Source: Pseudomonas fluorescens (GTDB lineage Bacteria; Pseudomonadota; Gammaproteobacteria; Pseudomonadales; Pseudomonadaceae). From it: a DNA stretch of 64,000 bases. The notes beneath the pieces are model-generated. The model ran no database searches and was not told the DNA's origin. It was given only the letters and a program-made list of their open reading frames with translations. The stretch is from the NCBI RefSeq assembly GCF_004683905.1, contig NZ_CP038438.1:186001-250000 (forward strand), given 5' to 3'. This document shows positions 17,416 to 28,243 of this stretch, in pieces; position 1 is the stretch's first letter, and every line of letters starts with the position of its first letter. The translations under genes and the position numbers were made by a program.

Positions 17416-18051
17416 ATGAAAAACCCTTACGCTCTCGGCTTCTGGTGCGCCCTTGTAGCGCTGGTGCTGCTATCGGCCACCTATTTCTACGGCATCATGC
17501 TGGCCCATCAGATCGACAAGGCCATGGTCTTCCTCGACAGCGCCACCGCGTTGATCGCGGTGATGGCAATCGTGGTGGTGGCCTGGGCGTCGATCCAGGT
17601 GCAGCGGGTCAAGAAAAGACAACTTGAACAAGGCAAGACCCTGGTGCTGATCTGGGACACCAAAGTCGCCCTGCGTCGGGTCGAAACCGTGTTCGACCGC
17701 TACTTCTGGGGCAGCTACTGGCAACCGGGACGCACCTTCGCCGAAGTCATGGGCGAACTCACCGGCACCCCGCTGGAAAAAAGCCTCGAAGCCTTGAAAA
17801 AACAGTGCCTGGAACTCGACAAGCAGATTGCCGACGAAGGCTGGCACTGGCTCAACAATGCCCGCGAGCTGTCGGATGTCGCCACGGCCATGGCCCGCGA
17901 GCGCTATCAGCTGGATTTCTGTGACCCGCGCGCTGACGGGCCGGGCGGGGCGGTGATCGATCGCGACTTTGAAGTGCTGGTGTATACCTGGACGGCGCGG
18001 TTGAAGAGCTTCGATCATCAACTCGATGAGATCGAGGTTCAGTATTCCTGA
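17416..18051 (+). CDS. Hypothetical inner-membrane protein with two N-terminal helices
   Basis: A 211-residue protein that I do not recognise as a named family. Two membrane helices (residues about 8-30 and 45-64: WCALVALVLLSATYFYGIML and ALIAVMAIVVVAWASIQVQ) precede a soluble, mostly helical domain of about 140 residues with conserved-looking Trp/Tyr residues (FDRYFWGSYWQPG) and a Cys pair far apart. The soluble part probably faces the cytoplasm. The gene is monocistronic, about 90 bp after the efflux operon and followed by a REP-type palindrome. Confidence 0.75.
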   Translation: MKNPYALGFWCALVALVLLSATYFYGIMLAHQIDKAMVFLDSATALIAVMAIVVVAWASIQVQRVKKRQLEQGKTLVLIWDTKVALRRVETVFDRYFWGSYWQPGRTFAEVMGELTGTPLEKSLEALKKQCLELDKQIADEGWHWLNNARELSDVATAMARERYQLDFCDPRADGPGGAVIDRDFEVLVYTWTARLKSFDHQLDEIEVQYS

Positions 18052-18073
18052 TCTTCTGGGAATCCAGTGGCCC

Positions 18074-18140
18074 TATCGCGAGCAGGCTCACTCCTACAGG
18101 GGAACGCATTTCAATTGTAGGAGTGAGCCTGCTCGCGATA
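18074..18140. repeat. REP-type inverted repeat, family A variant
   Basis: Inverted arms TATCGCGAGCAGGCTCACTC and its complement, separated by about 27 bases. It is related to the main family A core but with GTGAGCCTG in place of GCGGGCTTG. The rest of the stretch from 18141 to 18343 shows no gene. Confidence 0.88.
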
Positions 18141-18343
18141 GCGTCCTCAAAAACACTGCAACTCTCCCCGCCTGTCAGCTGTCCACACTCCCCATAGACA
18201 CTCTTTAACCTTTAAACATTGGGCCGCCTCGCGCTGCCAGTGCTAATCTCCACCGCTAATTTCAGCGGAGTCGAGCCGCGACCCGGTCACGGGTTCAGGG
18301 AAGACGACGACACTTACAGCCACGGACATTGATCAGGTCATTC

Positions 18344-19849
18344 ATGAATAAATCAGCAGGCGTGCTTCTCGGGATTGTTGTTGCCATCGGTGCGATCAGC
18401 GCCGGCGGGGCCTGGTACACCGGGACCAAGATCGAAGGCGTACTGAACAACGCCGTCAGCAACGCCAACAAAGAGCTGCAGACCGCGATGGCCGGCTCCA
18501 ATGGCACCGCGTCGCTGGAGCTGGTGTCGCTGGAGCGTCACACTTTCACCAGCACCGCGCACTACCGTCTCAAGGGCGAGGGCGAGATGTTCGGCGACCA
18601 GCCGGTCGAGCTGCTGTTTGTCGACCACATCGAGCACGGCCCACTGCCGTTCTCGCGCCTGGTGTCGCTGAAGTGGCTGCCGGTCATGGCCACCAGCAAT
18701 TACGAGCTGGAAAAGAGCCCGGCCACCGAAAAATGGTTTGCCGCCACCAAGGGCGCCGCGCCGCTTAAAGGTGTGACCAACATCGGCTACGACGAATCCA
18801 CCACCAGCAGCCTCGAGTTGCTGCCGCTGGAAACCGCGCTGGACGAGCAGTCGAGCCTGAAATTCTCCGGCCTGACCATGAACATCTCCGCCAGTGCCCA
18901 GGCGCAGAAGGTCAAGGCTGACGGCTACATGGACAACCTGAAACTGGTCACCGTGTCGCAGGATCAGGCGCCGGTGCAGGTCGAACTCAACGGTCTGACC
19001 CTGGCCAGCAACCTTACCAAGAGCAGCTACGGCTACTACACCGGGGAAAACACCCTGGAGCTGACCAACAGCAAAACCACTTTCGGTCCCAAGCAGTCGG
19101 TACTCGGCGTGAAGAACTTCGAAATGAAGAACCTCACTGAAGAGAGCGGCAGCAATGCCTCGGGCCGCGCTGATTACAAGGTGGGTGAAGTCACCCTCAA
19201 CGACAAGAAAATCGGTTCGGCCAACATGGCCATGAGCCTGAAGAACCTCGACATCCCGTCGACCATGTCGCTGATGCAGATCTACCAGACCAAATTGCAG
19301 CCGTACGAGAAGGAAGCGGCGGCCGCTGCCGAAGCCGGCCTGCCGGCACCGGAACTGAACCTGACCGAAGCCGAGTCGGCACAGGTCAAGGCTGACCTGC
19401 AGAAACTGCTGGCCGCCAGTCCACAGATCGCGCTGGAAAACCTGTCGCTGAAAACCGCCAACGGTGAAAGCCGCGCCAGCCTGGTGATTGATCTGACCAA
19501 GCCACAGTCGATGGATCTGCCGCCGGATCAACTGGGTAAACAGTTGGTCGCGCTGCTGGACCTGAACATTCAGGTGTCCAAGCCGATGCTGATCGATCTG
19601 CTCAGCGTGCAGGCGCAGCTCGACGGTCAGACTGACGCCAAAGCCATCGTCGACCAGGCGAGCGCCGGTGCCGACATGTTCTCCGGCATGGCCGTCGGTT
19701 CGCAGTTGGCGACCGTCGATGGCACCAATGTCGTGACCAAGCTGCATTACGCTGCCAATCAGGTGGAGTTCAACGGCCAGAAGATGACCGTTGAGCAGTT
19801 CGTCGGCTTCCTGATGAGCAAGTTCGCTGGCGTCACGCAAGTGCAGTAA
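18344..19849 (+). CDS. YdgA-like DUF945 family protein
   Basis: A 501-residue protein with one N-terminal membrane anchor (LLGIVVAIGAISAGGAWYTG) and the YdgA-type core: FTSTAHYRLKGEG, DHIEHGPLPFSRL and a long beta-rich periplasmic domain with repeated NGLTLASN-like strands. The DUF945 family is of unknown biochemical role; members are inner-membrane-anchored with AsmA-like beta repeats. The ATG at 18344 was chosen over a TTG at 18329. A strong terminator follows directly, so the gene is probably monocistronic. Confidence 0.86.
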   Translation: MNKSAGVLLGIVVAIGAISAGGAWYTGTKIEGVLNNAVSNANKELQTAMAGSNGTASLELVSLERHTFTSTAHYRLKGEGEMFGDQPVELLFVDHIEHGPLPFSRLVSLKWLPVMATSNYELEKSPATEKWFAATKGAAPLKGVTNIGYDESTTSSLELLPLETALDEQSSLKFSGLTMNISASAQAQKVKADGYMDNLKLVTVSQDQAPVQVELNGLTLASNLTKSSYGYYTGENTLELTNSKTTFGPKQSVLGVKNFEMKNLTEESGSNASGRADYKVGEVTLNDKKIGSANMAMSLKNLDIPSTMSLMQIYQTKLQPYEKEAAAAAEAGLPAPELNLTEAESAQVKADLQKLLAASPQIALENLSLKTANGESRASLVIDLTKPQSMDLPPDQLGKQLVALLDLNIQVSKPMLIDLLSVQAQLDGQTDAKAIVDQASAGADMFSGMAVGSQLATVDGTNVVTKLHYAANQVEFNGQKMTVEQFVGFLMSKFAGVTQVQ

Positions 19850-19867
19850 TCCTGCGTTCTAAATAAC

Positions 19868-19904
19868 AACGCCCGGCCTCTGATCCACAGACGCCGGGCG
19901 TTTT
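19868..19904 (+). terminator. Rho-independent terminator after the DUF945 gene
   Basis: Perfect 10-bp stem AACGCCCGGC / GCCGGGCGTT with a 15-base loop followed by a short T run. It lies 19 bp after the DUF945 stop and separates it from the pga operon. Confidence 0.87.
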
Positions 19905-20096
19905 GCTGTCTGGTGTGCGGGTTTTCGTCTGAGCCGGCGCCGCGATTCTGAACAATTATTGCGTTCTGGATATTCGACTACGCTTGCATGCAAGACTGCC
20001 TGACTAAGCTTGGCTGGGTCTCTTTTGACTCGGTCTCCGTTACGAATGGGCAAGGGGGGCATTGCGACCCGGCTGGCCATGTAAGGATGCTGACGA

Positions 20097-22580
20097 ATGC
20101 CGCGTATAGATGTTCCTGTTTTACATCGTGGTTTACGCCCGTTGTTTCGCGTTGCGCTGTGCAGCCAGTTGCTCTGGCCGGCACTGGCGTTTGCCGATAC
20201 GGCCTATGATCAGATGGTGCGTGATGCCCGTGCCGGGCAGACCACGCCTGCGCTGAACGTGCTGCGCCAGGTGCCACCGGGGCAATCGACCACCGGCCAG
20301 ATCAGCGATCACCTGCAAATCGCCAGTTGGGCCGGCCTCGATGCCGAGGTGGTGCAGGTCTATGAGACCCAGGGCCGTGACCGGGTGCTGCCGGTGCAGG
20401 CACTGACCGCCACCGCACGCGCCTATCGCAACCTCAAGCGTTGGGAGCAGGCGACCCAGGTTTACAACAAGGCGCTGGCGCTGGAGCCGGACAACGCTGA
20501 CCTGCAACTGGGGCTGGCGCTGACTCAGGCTGACGCGGGTAAACCCGACGAAGCCGTGACCCGCGCCAAGGCTCTGGTTGCCGCCAAACCCGACGATCCC
20601 TCACGCCGTCTCGCACTGGGCTATGCCCTGACCCGCGCCGGCAAGCAGTACGACGCATTGTTTGAATACGATCAGGCGTTCATGCGTGCCGGCAGCAAGC
20701 CGGAAGTCGCCCGTGAATACGTGGTCGCTCTGCAAAAGGCGCGGCTGCCGGAACCGGCGCTGCGCCTGGCCAACCAACGTCCGGGGCTGATCGACCCGGT
20801 CACCTTGCGCCGCCTCGAAGGTGATCTGGCTGCCGAACGCGTGCGTCTGGCCGAACTCGCCACCCGCAGCGAAAAAGAACGCTATGTGATCGCCGACCGC
20901 GCCTTGGCCGATTACGACAAGCTGCTCGCCACCTGGACTCCGGACGCCAGCGCCCACGATGACGTGATTCGCTGGCGCATCGACCGCATGGGCGCACTGA
21001 AGGCCCGGGCGCGCACCGCCGACGTGATCAATGAATATCAGAAGCTGCAAGGCGAAGGCGTGAAGATTCCGACCTACGCCATGCGCTGGGTGGCGGCGTC
21101 GTATCTGGATCAGCGCCAGCCGGAAGTCTCCACTGACCTGTATCGCCAGGTGCTGTCGGCGCCGGACGCCGATGTCGGTGATCGTCTCGAAGACACCACC
21201 GCGTTGTACTACTCGCTGCTGGAAAGTGACCGCGCCGATGAAGCGCGCAAAGTCGCCGAGGATCTGGCCAAGACCCAGAAGCCGCGCGTCGAACTCAAGG
21301 GCTTGCCGATCGGCAACCCCAACGACGAATGGATGGACGCCCAGCAGCTCGCGGCGCAGGCCGGTACCTACGGCTCCGACCTGCCGCACGGCGAGGAACG
21401 CCTGCAGACCCTGGTCGATCAGGCCCCGGGCAACCTCGGTTTGCGTCTGGCCCAGGCCGATCTGTACCTGGCCCGACAGTGGCCACGCCGCGCCGAAAAC
21501 CAGCTCAAGGAAACCGAGAGCATGGCCCCCCGCGACATGGGCCTGGAGCTGGCTCAGGCGCGTACCGCGATGACCCTGCAGGAATGGCGGCAAATGGATG
21601 CGCTGACCGATGACGTGGTCGCGCGTTTTCCCGACAACCGTCAGGTGCAGCGCGCGGCCCGTGAGCGTGAAGTGCACGACATGTCCGAACTGCGTGTCGA
21701 AGCCTACGGCGGCAAGGCCAACGGAGGCGGCGGCAGCGGTGGTGCGGGCGCGGTCAGTGGCAGCCGCGATTTCGGCATCCAGAGCACCCTGTACAGCCCG
21801 CCGATCGATGAAGACTGGCGGGTGTTCGTCGGCGCCGGTTATGCCACCGGCGACTTCGCCGAAGGCACCGGTACCGACCGTTTCCAGCGCGTGGGCCTGG
21901 AACGGCGCACCCGTGACATGAGCCTGGAAGCCGAAGTTTCCAATCACGATTACGGTTACGGCGCCAAACAGGGCGCACGCATCGCGATTGCCCGCGACAT
22001 CAACGACCACTGGCAGTACGGCGGCAGCTTCGCCTACCTGTCGGCCGAGACGCCGTTGCGTGCGCTCAACAGCGACATCAAGGCCAACGGCGGCAACGCG
22101 TTCATCCGCTGGCGCGCCAACGAGAGCCGCGAGTGGCGCCTGTCGGTCAGCCCGTCGCACTTCAGTGATGGCAACAACCGCGTCGAGGCCTTGCTCACCG
22201 GGCGCGAGGGCGTCTACAGCGCGCCGAACGTGCAGGTCGATGCCGGTCTGGAGGTCGGCACCAGCCACAACTCCAATTCCGAGGATGTGCCGTACTTCAA
22301 CCCGAAGTCGGACTTCAGCGTCATGCCGACGGTCAACGTCAACCATGTGCTTTACCACCGCTACGAAACCTCCTGGAGCCAGCAATTCCAGGCCGGTGCG
22401 GGTACCTACAGCCAGCGTGACCACGGCACCGGCGGCATGGCGATGCTCGGCTACGGCCAGCGTTATGCCTGGAACGACGTGTTCGAGGTGGGCGGCTTGT
22501 TCAGTGTGATCAACCGGCCCTACGACGGTGATCGGGAGACCGATCTGCGTCTGCTCGTCGACCTCACTTTCCGCTTCTAG
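20097..22580 (+). CDS. pgaA: Poly-beta-1,6-GlcNAc export porin PgaA
   Basis: An 827-residue outer-membrane protein. The signal peptide ends near LWPALAFA. A periplasmic TPR superhelix follows (for example YRNLKRWEQATQVYNKALALEPDNADLQLGLAL, residues 100-500). A C-terminal beta-barrel of about 300 residues ends in the aromatic-terminated strand LLVDLTFRF, as expected for outer-membrane insertion. PgaA binds de-N-acetylated PNAG and passes it through the outer membrane. It is the first gene of pgaABCD, with 6 bp to the next open frame. The short TGCGGGCGCG-rich loop near 21725 encodes a Gly/Ser linker before the barrel. Confidence 0.92.
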   Translation: MPRIDVPVLHRGLRPLFRVALCSQLLWPALAFADTAYDQMVRDARAGQTTPALNVLRQVPPGQSTTGQISDHLQIASWAGLDAEVVQVYETQGRDRVLPVQALTATARAYRNLKRWEQATQVYNKALALEPDNADLQLGLALTQADAGKPDEAVTRAKALVAAKPDDPSRRLALGYALTRAGKQYDALFEYDQAFMRAGSKPEVAREYVVALQKARLPEPALRLANQRPGLIDPVTLRRLEGDLAAERVRLAELATRSEKERYVIADRALADYDKLLATWTPDASAHDDVIRWRIDRMGALKARARTADVINEYQKLQGEGVKIPTYAMRWVAASYLDQRQPEVSTDLYRQVLSAPDADVGDRLEDTTALYYSLLESDRADEARKVAEDLAKTQKPRVELKGLPIGNPNDEWMDAQQLAAQAGTYGSDLPHGEERLQTLVDQAPGNLGLRLAQADLYLARQWPRRAENQLKETESMAPRDMGLELAQARTAMTLQEWRQMDALTDDVVARFPDNRQVQRAAREREVHDMSELRVEAYGGKANGGGGSGGAGAVSGSRDFGIQSTLYSPPIDEDWRVFVGAGYATGDFAEGTGTDRFQRVGLERRTRDMSLEAEVSNHDYGYGAKQGARIAIARDINDHWQYGGSFAYLSAETPLRALNSDIKANGGNAFIRWRANESREWRLSVSPSHFSDGNNRVEALLTGREGVYSAPNVQVDAGLEVGTSHNSNSEDVPYFNPKSDFSVMPTVNVNHVLYHRYETSWSQQFQAGAGTYSQRDHGTGGMAMLGYGQRYAWNDVFEVGGLFSVINRPYDGDRETDLRLLVDLTFRF

Positions 22581-22592
22581 AAGAGTTTGAAG

Positions 22593-24590
22593 ATGCCTTT
22601 GATGACGCGTTTCATCCTTCTGCTGGGAGTGCTGCTGATCAGCGCCTGCGCCCAGCAAGCCCCGGCCTTCGCGCCGCCGTCGCAACGTCCGGTGGCGGCC
22701 AGTGAAAAACCCTGGCCGAAAAACCATGTGCTGGGCATCGCCTATCACGACGTCGAAGATCGCGACCCCGATCAGGCCGTGGTGGCCGTGCGCACCGAGC
22801 GCATGATCGAACAGTTGGCCTGGCTGCGCGAGAACGGCTACCAGCCGGTCACCGTCGATCAGATCATGGCCGCGCGCAAGGGCGGCCCGGAATTGCCGGC
22901 AAAGGCGATCCTGCTCAGCTTCGACGACGGTTACTCAAGCTTCTATACCCGCGTGCTACCGGTGCTGCGCGCCTACAACTGGCACGCCTTGCTGGCGCCG
23001 GTCGGCACCTGGATCGACACGCCGCTCAATCAACCGGTGGATTTTGCCGGCGCACCCCGCGCACGCTCCGACTTCCTGGCCTGGGATCAGGTGCGGGAAA
23101 TCTCGCAGTCGGGTCTGGTGGAAATCGCCGCGCACACCGACGCCAGCCACAAAGGCATCCTCGCCAACCCGCAAGGCAACATGCAGCCGGCGGCGGCAAC
23201 CCGCCGTTACGATCCAGTCACCAAACGCTATGAGTCCGAAGAGGATTTCCGCGCCCGAATCCGCAATGACGTCGCGACCATTTCGGAAAAGATCCGCAAG
23301 GTCACCGGCAAGAAACCGCGCATCTGGGTCTGGCCGTACGGTACGGCTGACGGCACATCCCTGACCGTGGTCGGCGAGCAGGGCTACGAGATGGCCCTGA
23401 CGCTGGATGACGGTCTGGACGCCCTCGACAACCTGATGAGCAGCCCGCGCTTTTTGGTCGCCTCCGATCCTGATGGCGAGCATTTCGCCAACAGCATCGT
23501 CGCGGCGCAGTCGGATTTCACCATGCGTGTGGTGCATGTCGATCTGGATAACGTCTACGATCCGGATCCGGCGCAACAGGAAATCAACCTCGGCAAGCTG
23601 ATCCAGCGCATGGCCGACATGGGCGCCAACACCGTGTTCCTGCAGGCCTTCGCCGATCCGAAGGGCGACGGACTGGTGCACTCGCTGTACTTCCCCAACC
23701 GTCACCTGCCAGTGCGCGCCGACATTTTCGATCGCGTTGCCTGGCAACTGCGGACTCGGGCGCACGTGAAAGTGTTCGCGTGGATGCCGGTGCTGAGTTT
23801 CGGCCTCGATTCGAAGCTGCCGCGTGTTACGCGCTGGGATCCGAAGACCGGCAGCACCTCGGTCGATCCGGGCCAGTATCAGCGCCTGTCGCCGTTCGAT
23901 CCGCAAGTACGGCAGATCATCGGTGAAATCTACGAAGACGTGGCGCGCCTGACCTCGGTCGACGGCATTCTCTATCACGACGACGCGGTGCTCTCGGACT
24001 TCGAAGACGCCAGCCCTGAGGCCCTGAAGGCGTATGCCGCGCACGGCTTGCCGGGGTCCATTGCTGCGCTTCGCGATGATCCGGCAGCCATGCAGCGCTG
24101 GACGCGGTTCAAGAGCAAATACCTGATCGACTTCACCAATGAGCTGACCGCCAAGGTACGTGCGATCCGTGGCCCGCAAGTGCTGACCGCACGCAACATC
24201 TTCGCCGAGCCGGTACTCAATCCTGAGAGCGAAGCCTGGTTTGCGCAGAACCTCGACGACTTCCTCGTGACCTACGACTGGACGGCGCCGATGGCCATGC
24301 CGCTGATGGAAAAACAGACCCAGGCGCAATCCGGCCCGTGGCTTGAAGAACTGGTGGCGAAGATCAAACAGCGCCCCGGTGCACTGGATCGCACAGTCTT
24401 CGAACTGCAGGCCCGCGACTGGACGAAAAAGGATCAGGCCGACATCGACGGCGCCCAACTGGCCGACTGGATGGGCCGGCTCAAGCGTCAGGGTGCGACC
24501 AGTTTCGGTTACTACCCGGACAACTTCCTCGACAACCTGCCGGACCTGAAAACCGTAAGGCCTGCGCTCTCCAACAAATGGAACCCATGA
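22593..24590 (+). CDS. pgaB: PNAG N-deacetylase / hydrolase PgaB
   Basis: A 665-residue lipoprotein (LLISAC lipobox). The N-terminal carbohydrate-esterase-4 domain has the LLSFDDGY motif (Asp111-Asp112) and the metal His motif HTDASH. The C-terminal GHL13-type domain starts near [10 protein letters not shown] and contains [21 protein letters not shown] and [15 protein letters not shown]. PgaB removes part of the acetyl groups from poly-GlcNAc in the periplasm and can cleave the polymer. The ATG at 22593 is preferred to a TTG two codons upstream. The next gene begins 2 bp after its stop. Confidence 0.93.
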   Translation: MPLMTRFILLLGVLLISACAQQAPAFAPPSQRPVAASEKPWPKNHVLGIAYHDVEDRDPDQAVVAVRTERMIEQLAWLRENGYQPVTVDQIMAARKGGPELPAKAILLSFDDGYSSFYTRVLPVLRAYNWHALLAPVGTWIDTPLNQPVDFAGAPRARSDFLAWDQVREISQSGLVEIAAHTDASHKGILANPQGNMQPAAATRRYDPVTKRYESEEDFRARIRNDVATISEKIRKVTGKKPRIWVWPYGTADGTSLTVVGEQGYEMALTLDDGLDALDNLMSSPRFLVASDPDGEHFANSIVAAQSDFTMRVVHVDLDNVYDPDPAQQEINLGKLIQRMADMGANTVFLQAFADPKGDGLVHSLYFPNRHLPVRADIFDRVAWQLRTRAHVKVFAWMPVLSFGLDSKLPRVTRWDPKTGSTSVDPGQYQRLSPFDPQVRQIIGEIYEDVARLTSVDGILYHDDAVLSDFEDASPEALKAYAAHGLPGSIAALRDDPAAMQRWTRFKSKYLIDFTNELTAKVRAIRGPQVLTARNIFAEPVLNPESEAWFAQNLDDFLVTYDWTAPMAMPLMEKQTQAQSGPWLEELVAKIKQRPGALDRTVFELQARDWTKKDQADIDGAQLADWMGRLKRQGATSFGYYPDNFLDNLPDLKTVRPALSNKWNP

Positions 24591-24591
24591 C

Positions 24592-25947
24592 ATGCTGGAT
24601 AGACTGTTAGCCCTGCTTGTTCTGGCGCTCGTCCTCGGCGTGCCGCTGGGGTTGATCTTCCTGGTCACCGGGCAGTTCCTGATGGACTTCGTGTTCTTCT
24701 ACCCGTTGTTCATGTCCGGGCTGTGGATTGCCGGCGGCCTGTATTTCTGGCTGCACTGGGAACGCCACTGGCCATGGAAGGACGACACTTTGCCGCCGCC
24801 ACTGGAAGGCGAGCCGCTGATCTCGATCCTGATCCCTTGCTACAACGAAGGCGAAAACGCTGCCGACACCATTCACGCGGCGCTGGCCCAGCACTACCCG
24901 AACATCGAAGTCATCGCGATCAACGACGGCTCCAAGGACAACACCGCCGAAGTGCTCGACCGGCTCGCCCAGGAAGACCCACGCCTGCGCGTGCTGCATC
25001 TGGCAGAAAACCAGGGCAAGGCTGTGGCCCTGCGCATGGGTGCGATTGCTGCGCGCAGCGAATATCTGGTGTGCATCGACGGTGACGCGCTGCTGGCGCC
25101 GAACACGGCGGCCTATCTGGTGGCGCCGATGCTCGACAACGCGCGGCTTGGCGCAGTGACCGGCAACCCACGGATTCGCACACGTTCGACCCTGGTCGGG
25201 CGGGTGCAGGTCGGTGAGTTCTCGTCGATCATCGGTCTGATCAAGCGTACGCAACGGGTGTTCGGGCGGATCTTCACCGTGTCCGGGGTGATCGTCGCGT
25301 TCCGTCGTACCGCGTTGAACCGGGTCGGCTACTGGAGCCCGGACATGATCACCGAAGACATCGACATCAGCTGGAAGCTGCAACTCGATCACTGGAGCAT
25401 CTTCTACGAGCCGCGCGCGCTGTGCTGGATCCTGATGCCGGAAACCCTGCGCGGTCTGTGGAAGCAGCGACTGCGCTGGGCCCAAGGCGGTGCCGAGGTG
25501 CTGTTCAAGAACATTCGCGGCATCTGGCAGTACCGCCATCGTTACTTGTGGCCGCTGCTGTTCGAATACTGCCTGTCGACCGGGTGGGCCTTCACCTTCC
25601 TGCTGTCGGTGATCTTTTGGGGCGTGGGCAAGTTCGTGGTCATGCCGGAATCGATTGCCGTGCATCACTTGATGCCCCCGGCGTTCACCGGTCTGTTGCT
25701 GGCCTTCGTCTGCCTGGTGCAATTCGCGGTCAGCATCATCATCGACCGGCGCTATGAACCGGGTCTGGGCCGAACCATGTTCTGGGTGGTCTGGTATCCG
25801 ATCGCGTTCTGGCTGGTCAGCCTGCTCACCACCTTGGTCAGTTTCCCCAAAGTGCTGTTTGGTCAGCATCAGAAGCGTGCACGCTGGGTCAGCCCTGACC
25901 GCGGCATCAAGCCGGTTGGCGACGACGAAGAGGAGGTCATCAAATGA
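24592..25947 (+). CDS. pgaC: Poly-beta-1,6-N-acetylglucosamine synthase PgaC
   Basis: A 451-residue processive GT2 glycosyltransferase in the inner membrane. N-terminal helices are followed by the catalytic domain: [36 protein letters not shown] (the DxD motif), [11 protein letters not shown] and the QxxRW motif at residues 292-296 (QRLRW). C-terminal helices complete the channel. It polymerises GlcNAc from UDP-GlcNAc together with PgaD, and in studied systems needs c-di-GMP for activity. It overlaps pgaD by 4 bp. Confidence 0.95.
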   Translation: MLDRLLALLVLALVLGVPLGLIFLVTGQFLMDFVFFYPLFMSGLWIAGGLYFWLHWERHWPWKDDTLPPPLEGEPLISILIPCYNEGENAADTIHAALAQHYPNIEVIAINDGSKDNTAEVLDRLAQEDPRLRVLHLAENQGKAVALRMGAIAARSEYLVCIDGDALLAPNTAAYLVAPMLDNARLGAVTGNPRIRTRSTLVGRVQVGEFSSIIGLIKRTQRVFGRIFTVSGVIVAFRRTALNRVGYWSPDMITEDIDISWKLQLDHWSIFYEPRALCWILMPETLRGLWKQRLRWAQGGAEVLFKNIRGIWQYRHRYLWPLLFEYCLSTGWAFTFLLSVIFWGVGKFVVMPESIAVHHLMPPAFTGLLLAFVCLVQFAVSIIIDRRYEPGLGRTMFWVVWYPIAFWLVSLLTTLVSFPKVLFGQHQKRARWVSPDRGIKPVGDDEEEVIK

Positions 25948-26477
25948 AAATCATCCGGACCCGGCAGCGGCCCTTCCTGGTGGTGGTCGATGTGGTCCTC
26001 ACCGTGCTGGCCTGGGTCGGCCTGCTGTTTCTGCTGATTCGCGGACTGTGGCCGTTGATCGAGACCCACGCCGGTGGGCCGCGCATCGACAATTCGGCAT
26101 TCGAGGCTCTGGGTACGTTGCAGATCTACCTGTGGGTGGCGCTGGTCAACGCAGTGATCCTGATTGGTTGGGCGCGTTATCAGCAGCGCAAAAGCAGAAG
26201 CTTCGCCCAGCGTCGCTTGCCGGCACCGGTGGTCGATGATGAAGGGCTGAGCAAGAGCTTCCGCCTGTGCGATGACCGCCTGGAGAAGCTGCGCACGCCC
26301 GGGGTGATGACCATTCATAACGATCAAGAGGGTGACATCAGCCATGTGGTGCTGAACTTCCGTCCGCTGCAGCCAGCGGAGTTGCCGCCACCACTGGCGC
26401 CGCCGGAACACCCACGGGTGATCTTTCTGCACGCCGAGGATGATGACAATCGCGACCCGGTGAATCGCCCCACCTGA
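25944..26477 (+). CDS. pgaD: PNAG biosynthesis accessory membrane protein PgaD
   Basis: A 177-residue protein with two membrane helices ([26 protein letters not shown] and [24 protein letters not shown]) and a cytoplasmic tail with [31 protein letters not shown], which resembles the conserved PgaD region. In E. coli PgaD pairs with PgaC as a c-di-GMP-responsive synthase complex. The start overlaps the pgaC stop. It is the last gene of the operon, followed by a long palindrome that probably terminates it. Confidence 0.88.
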   Translation: MKIIRTRQRPFLVVVDVVLTVLAWVGLLFLLIRGLWPLIETHAGGPRIDNSAFEALGTLQIYLWVALVNAVILIGWARYQQRKSRSFAQRRLPAPVVDDEGLSKSFRLCDDRLEKLRTPGVMTIHNDQEGDISHVVLNFRPLQPAELPPPLAPPEHPRVIFLHAEDDDNRDPVNRPT

Positions 26478-26490
26478 ACAACGACTCCCC

Positions 26491-26569
26491 TGTAGGAGCT
26501 GCCGAAGGCTGCGATCTTTTGATCTTGATTTTAAAGATCAAAAGATCGCAGCCTTCGGCAGCTCCTACA
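26491..26569. repeat. Long palindrome, family C (also probable bidirectional terminator)
   Basis: A 79-base near-perfect palindrome. The arms contain TGTAGGAGCTGCCGAAGGCT and its complement, and extend inward through GCGATCTTTTGATCTT. It sits between the convergent pgaD and Rieske/FAD genes, a position suited to terminating both. A related arm pair (AAAGATCGC ... GCGATCTTT) occurs at 42046-42113. Confidence 0.9.
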
Positions 26570-26580
26570 TTGTTCAGCAT

Positions 26581-28104
26581 TCAGCAGCGAATCAGTTCCC
26601 ACGCGTCTTCCATCGTCAGCGGCTGTTTCATCCGCTCGGCCAGCATCGCCATGGCCCGCTCTTCCTCGCATGCCACAGCGCCAACAACCACGCCGTTGTG
26701 GCCGAACAGGCCAATAAAGGGCGGATGCTCGGGCTCGCCCTTGAACTCGATTTCATCCCACTGACTGGCGTGGCCCAGGTAGTCGTAGTTCCTGCCGAAG
26801 TGCCAGGTCCAGAAAAACGGCACATCCAGATAATGCTCATCGGCGTCCAACATGTTGGCGGCAGCGATGCGTGCGTGCTGCTGGGCCAGGCGCCAATGCT
26901 CAATGCGTTGCGGCTGGCCGCTCAGGGTGAACGTGGCGATATCGCCAATCGCCCATAGACCTTCGCAGACCCGCAGACCGGCATCGACGCGCAGTGACTG
27001 GTCTTTCTCCCTTGGCAGCGAAGCGAACGCTTCTGTGGCCGGATGCACACCAACCCCCGCCAGCACCAGATCCGCCGAAACGCGCAAACCGTTGTCCAGC
27101 AGCACCGCCTCGACTTTGCCATCACCGGTGATTTCCCGGGCTTCGTGATCGGTGATGAATTTCACCCCGTGTTGTTCGTGGAGCGCGCGGATCGCCCTGC
27201 CCACTGCTTCGCCAAATTGCGCGGCAAACGGAATGGCGTGGCGGGCGATGACCGTGACGTCGAGGCCGAACTGACGCAGGGCCGAGGCGCATTCGAGGGC
27301 GATAAAGCTGTCGCCGATGATCAGCGCCCGCTGCTCGGGTTTGGCGGTGCGCATGATCTGTTCGGCCTGGGCTTTCGAGCGCAGAACGAACACCTGCGGC
27401 AGGTCGGCGCCGGGTAGTTGCAGCGGATTGGGCTCGGCGCCGGTGGCGAGCACTGCCGCGTCGAAGCGCAGGGATTGGCCGTCGTGCATATGCAGGGTTT
27501 TCGCTGAGGCGTCGAGGGCAGTGATTTCGCCTTGTTGGCGTTCGATGCGCTGCTCTTGATAAAAATCTTCATCGCGCAGCGGCGGGGTTTCCTGCGCCGG
27601 CATCTCGCCGGCGAGGACGAATTTGCTCAGTACCGTGCGGTCGTAACCGGCCTCCGCTTCGCGGTCGAGCATGATGATCCGGCCACCGAAACCTTTCTCC
27701 CGCAGAGCCGCCGCACATGCCGTGCCCGCTGCACCTGCGCCGACAATCACAAAGATGCGCGGATCATCGGCCGGCGGCGTGTGCGCATCCGGCAGCGGTT
27801 GATCATCGACCCAGACCTCATCGCCACGTAACTCCAGCGGATAACGCTTGAGGCTGTCGAGGGCCGGCGGCTCGCACAGCGCACCGTCTTCGACACGAAA
27901 CGCAGCTTTGTGCCACGGGCAGATCAGGCGTCCGTTGCACAACGCGCCGTCAGCCAGTGGCGCCCCGGCATGTGGGCATTCGCCTTGAAATGCGCGCAGT
28001 TGGCCATTGGCATGGAGCAGAACAATCTTGCGCTCGCCGATTTCGACTTGCAGGCCACGGTCTTCGGGGACATCGGCGACACGGGCGACACGGTGCAGGC
28101 TCAT
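26581..28104 (-). CDS. Rieske-FAD-dependent oxidoreductase (AIF-like ferredoxin reductase)
   Basis: A 507-residue fusion. The N-terminal Rieske [2Fe-2S] domain has CPHAGAPL and CPWHKAAF (the C-x-H and C-x-x-H ligands). The pyridine nucleotide-disulphide oxidoreductase part has the FAD-binding VIVGAGAAGTACAAAL, a second GxGxxx-type segment (ALIIGDSFIALECASAL) for NAD(P)H, the LWAIGDIA motif and a reductase C-terminal domain. It probably passes electrons from NAD(P)H; the partner is unknown. I chose the ATG at 28104 because AGGAG lies 7 bases upstream; an ATG at 28125 is the longer option. It is monocistronic and divergent from the PEBP gene. Confidence 0.9.
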   Translation of the reverse strand: MSLHRVARVADVPEDRGLQVEIGERKIVLLHANGQLRAFQGECPHAGAPLADGALCNGRLICPWHKAAFRVEDGALCEPPALDSLKRYPLELRGDEVWVDDQPLPDAHTPPADDPRIFVIVGAGAAGTACAAALREKGFGGRIIMLDREAEAGYDRTVLSKFVLAGEMPAQETPPLRDEDFYQEQRIERQQGEITALDASAKTLHMHDGQSLRFDAAVLATGAEPNPLQLPGADLPQVFVLRSKAQAEQIMRTAKPEQRALIIGDSFIALECASALRQFGLDVTVIARHAIPFAAQFGEAVGRAIRALHEQHGVKFITDHEAREITGDGKVEAVLLDNGLRVSADLVLAGVGVHPATEAFASLPREKDQSLRVDAGLRVCEGLWAIGDIATFTLSGQPQRIEHWRLAQQHARIAAANMLDADEHYLDVPFFWTWHFGRNYDYLGHASQWDEIEFKGEPEHPPFIGLFGHNGVVVGAVACEEERAMAMLAERMKQPLTMEDAWELIRC

Positions 28105-28243
28105 GTTCGTGCTCCTGACAGGCATTTCTCTTACGAGTTTGCGCCGCCGTGCGAGGTTCAGCCAATTGCCACTGCCAAGCTACGAACGGTACAGCTATAG
28201 TTTGCAGGCCGACGAAGGCCCAACTGCACAAGGTACTCCCGGA

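Noticed and set aside
20601..22748. 715-residue minus-strand frame opposite pgaA
   Set aside because: It mirrors the pgaA reading frame; no conserved motif or start signal is seen.
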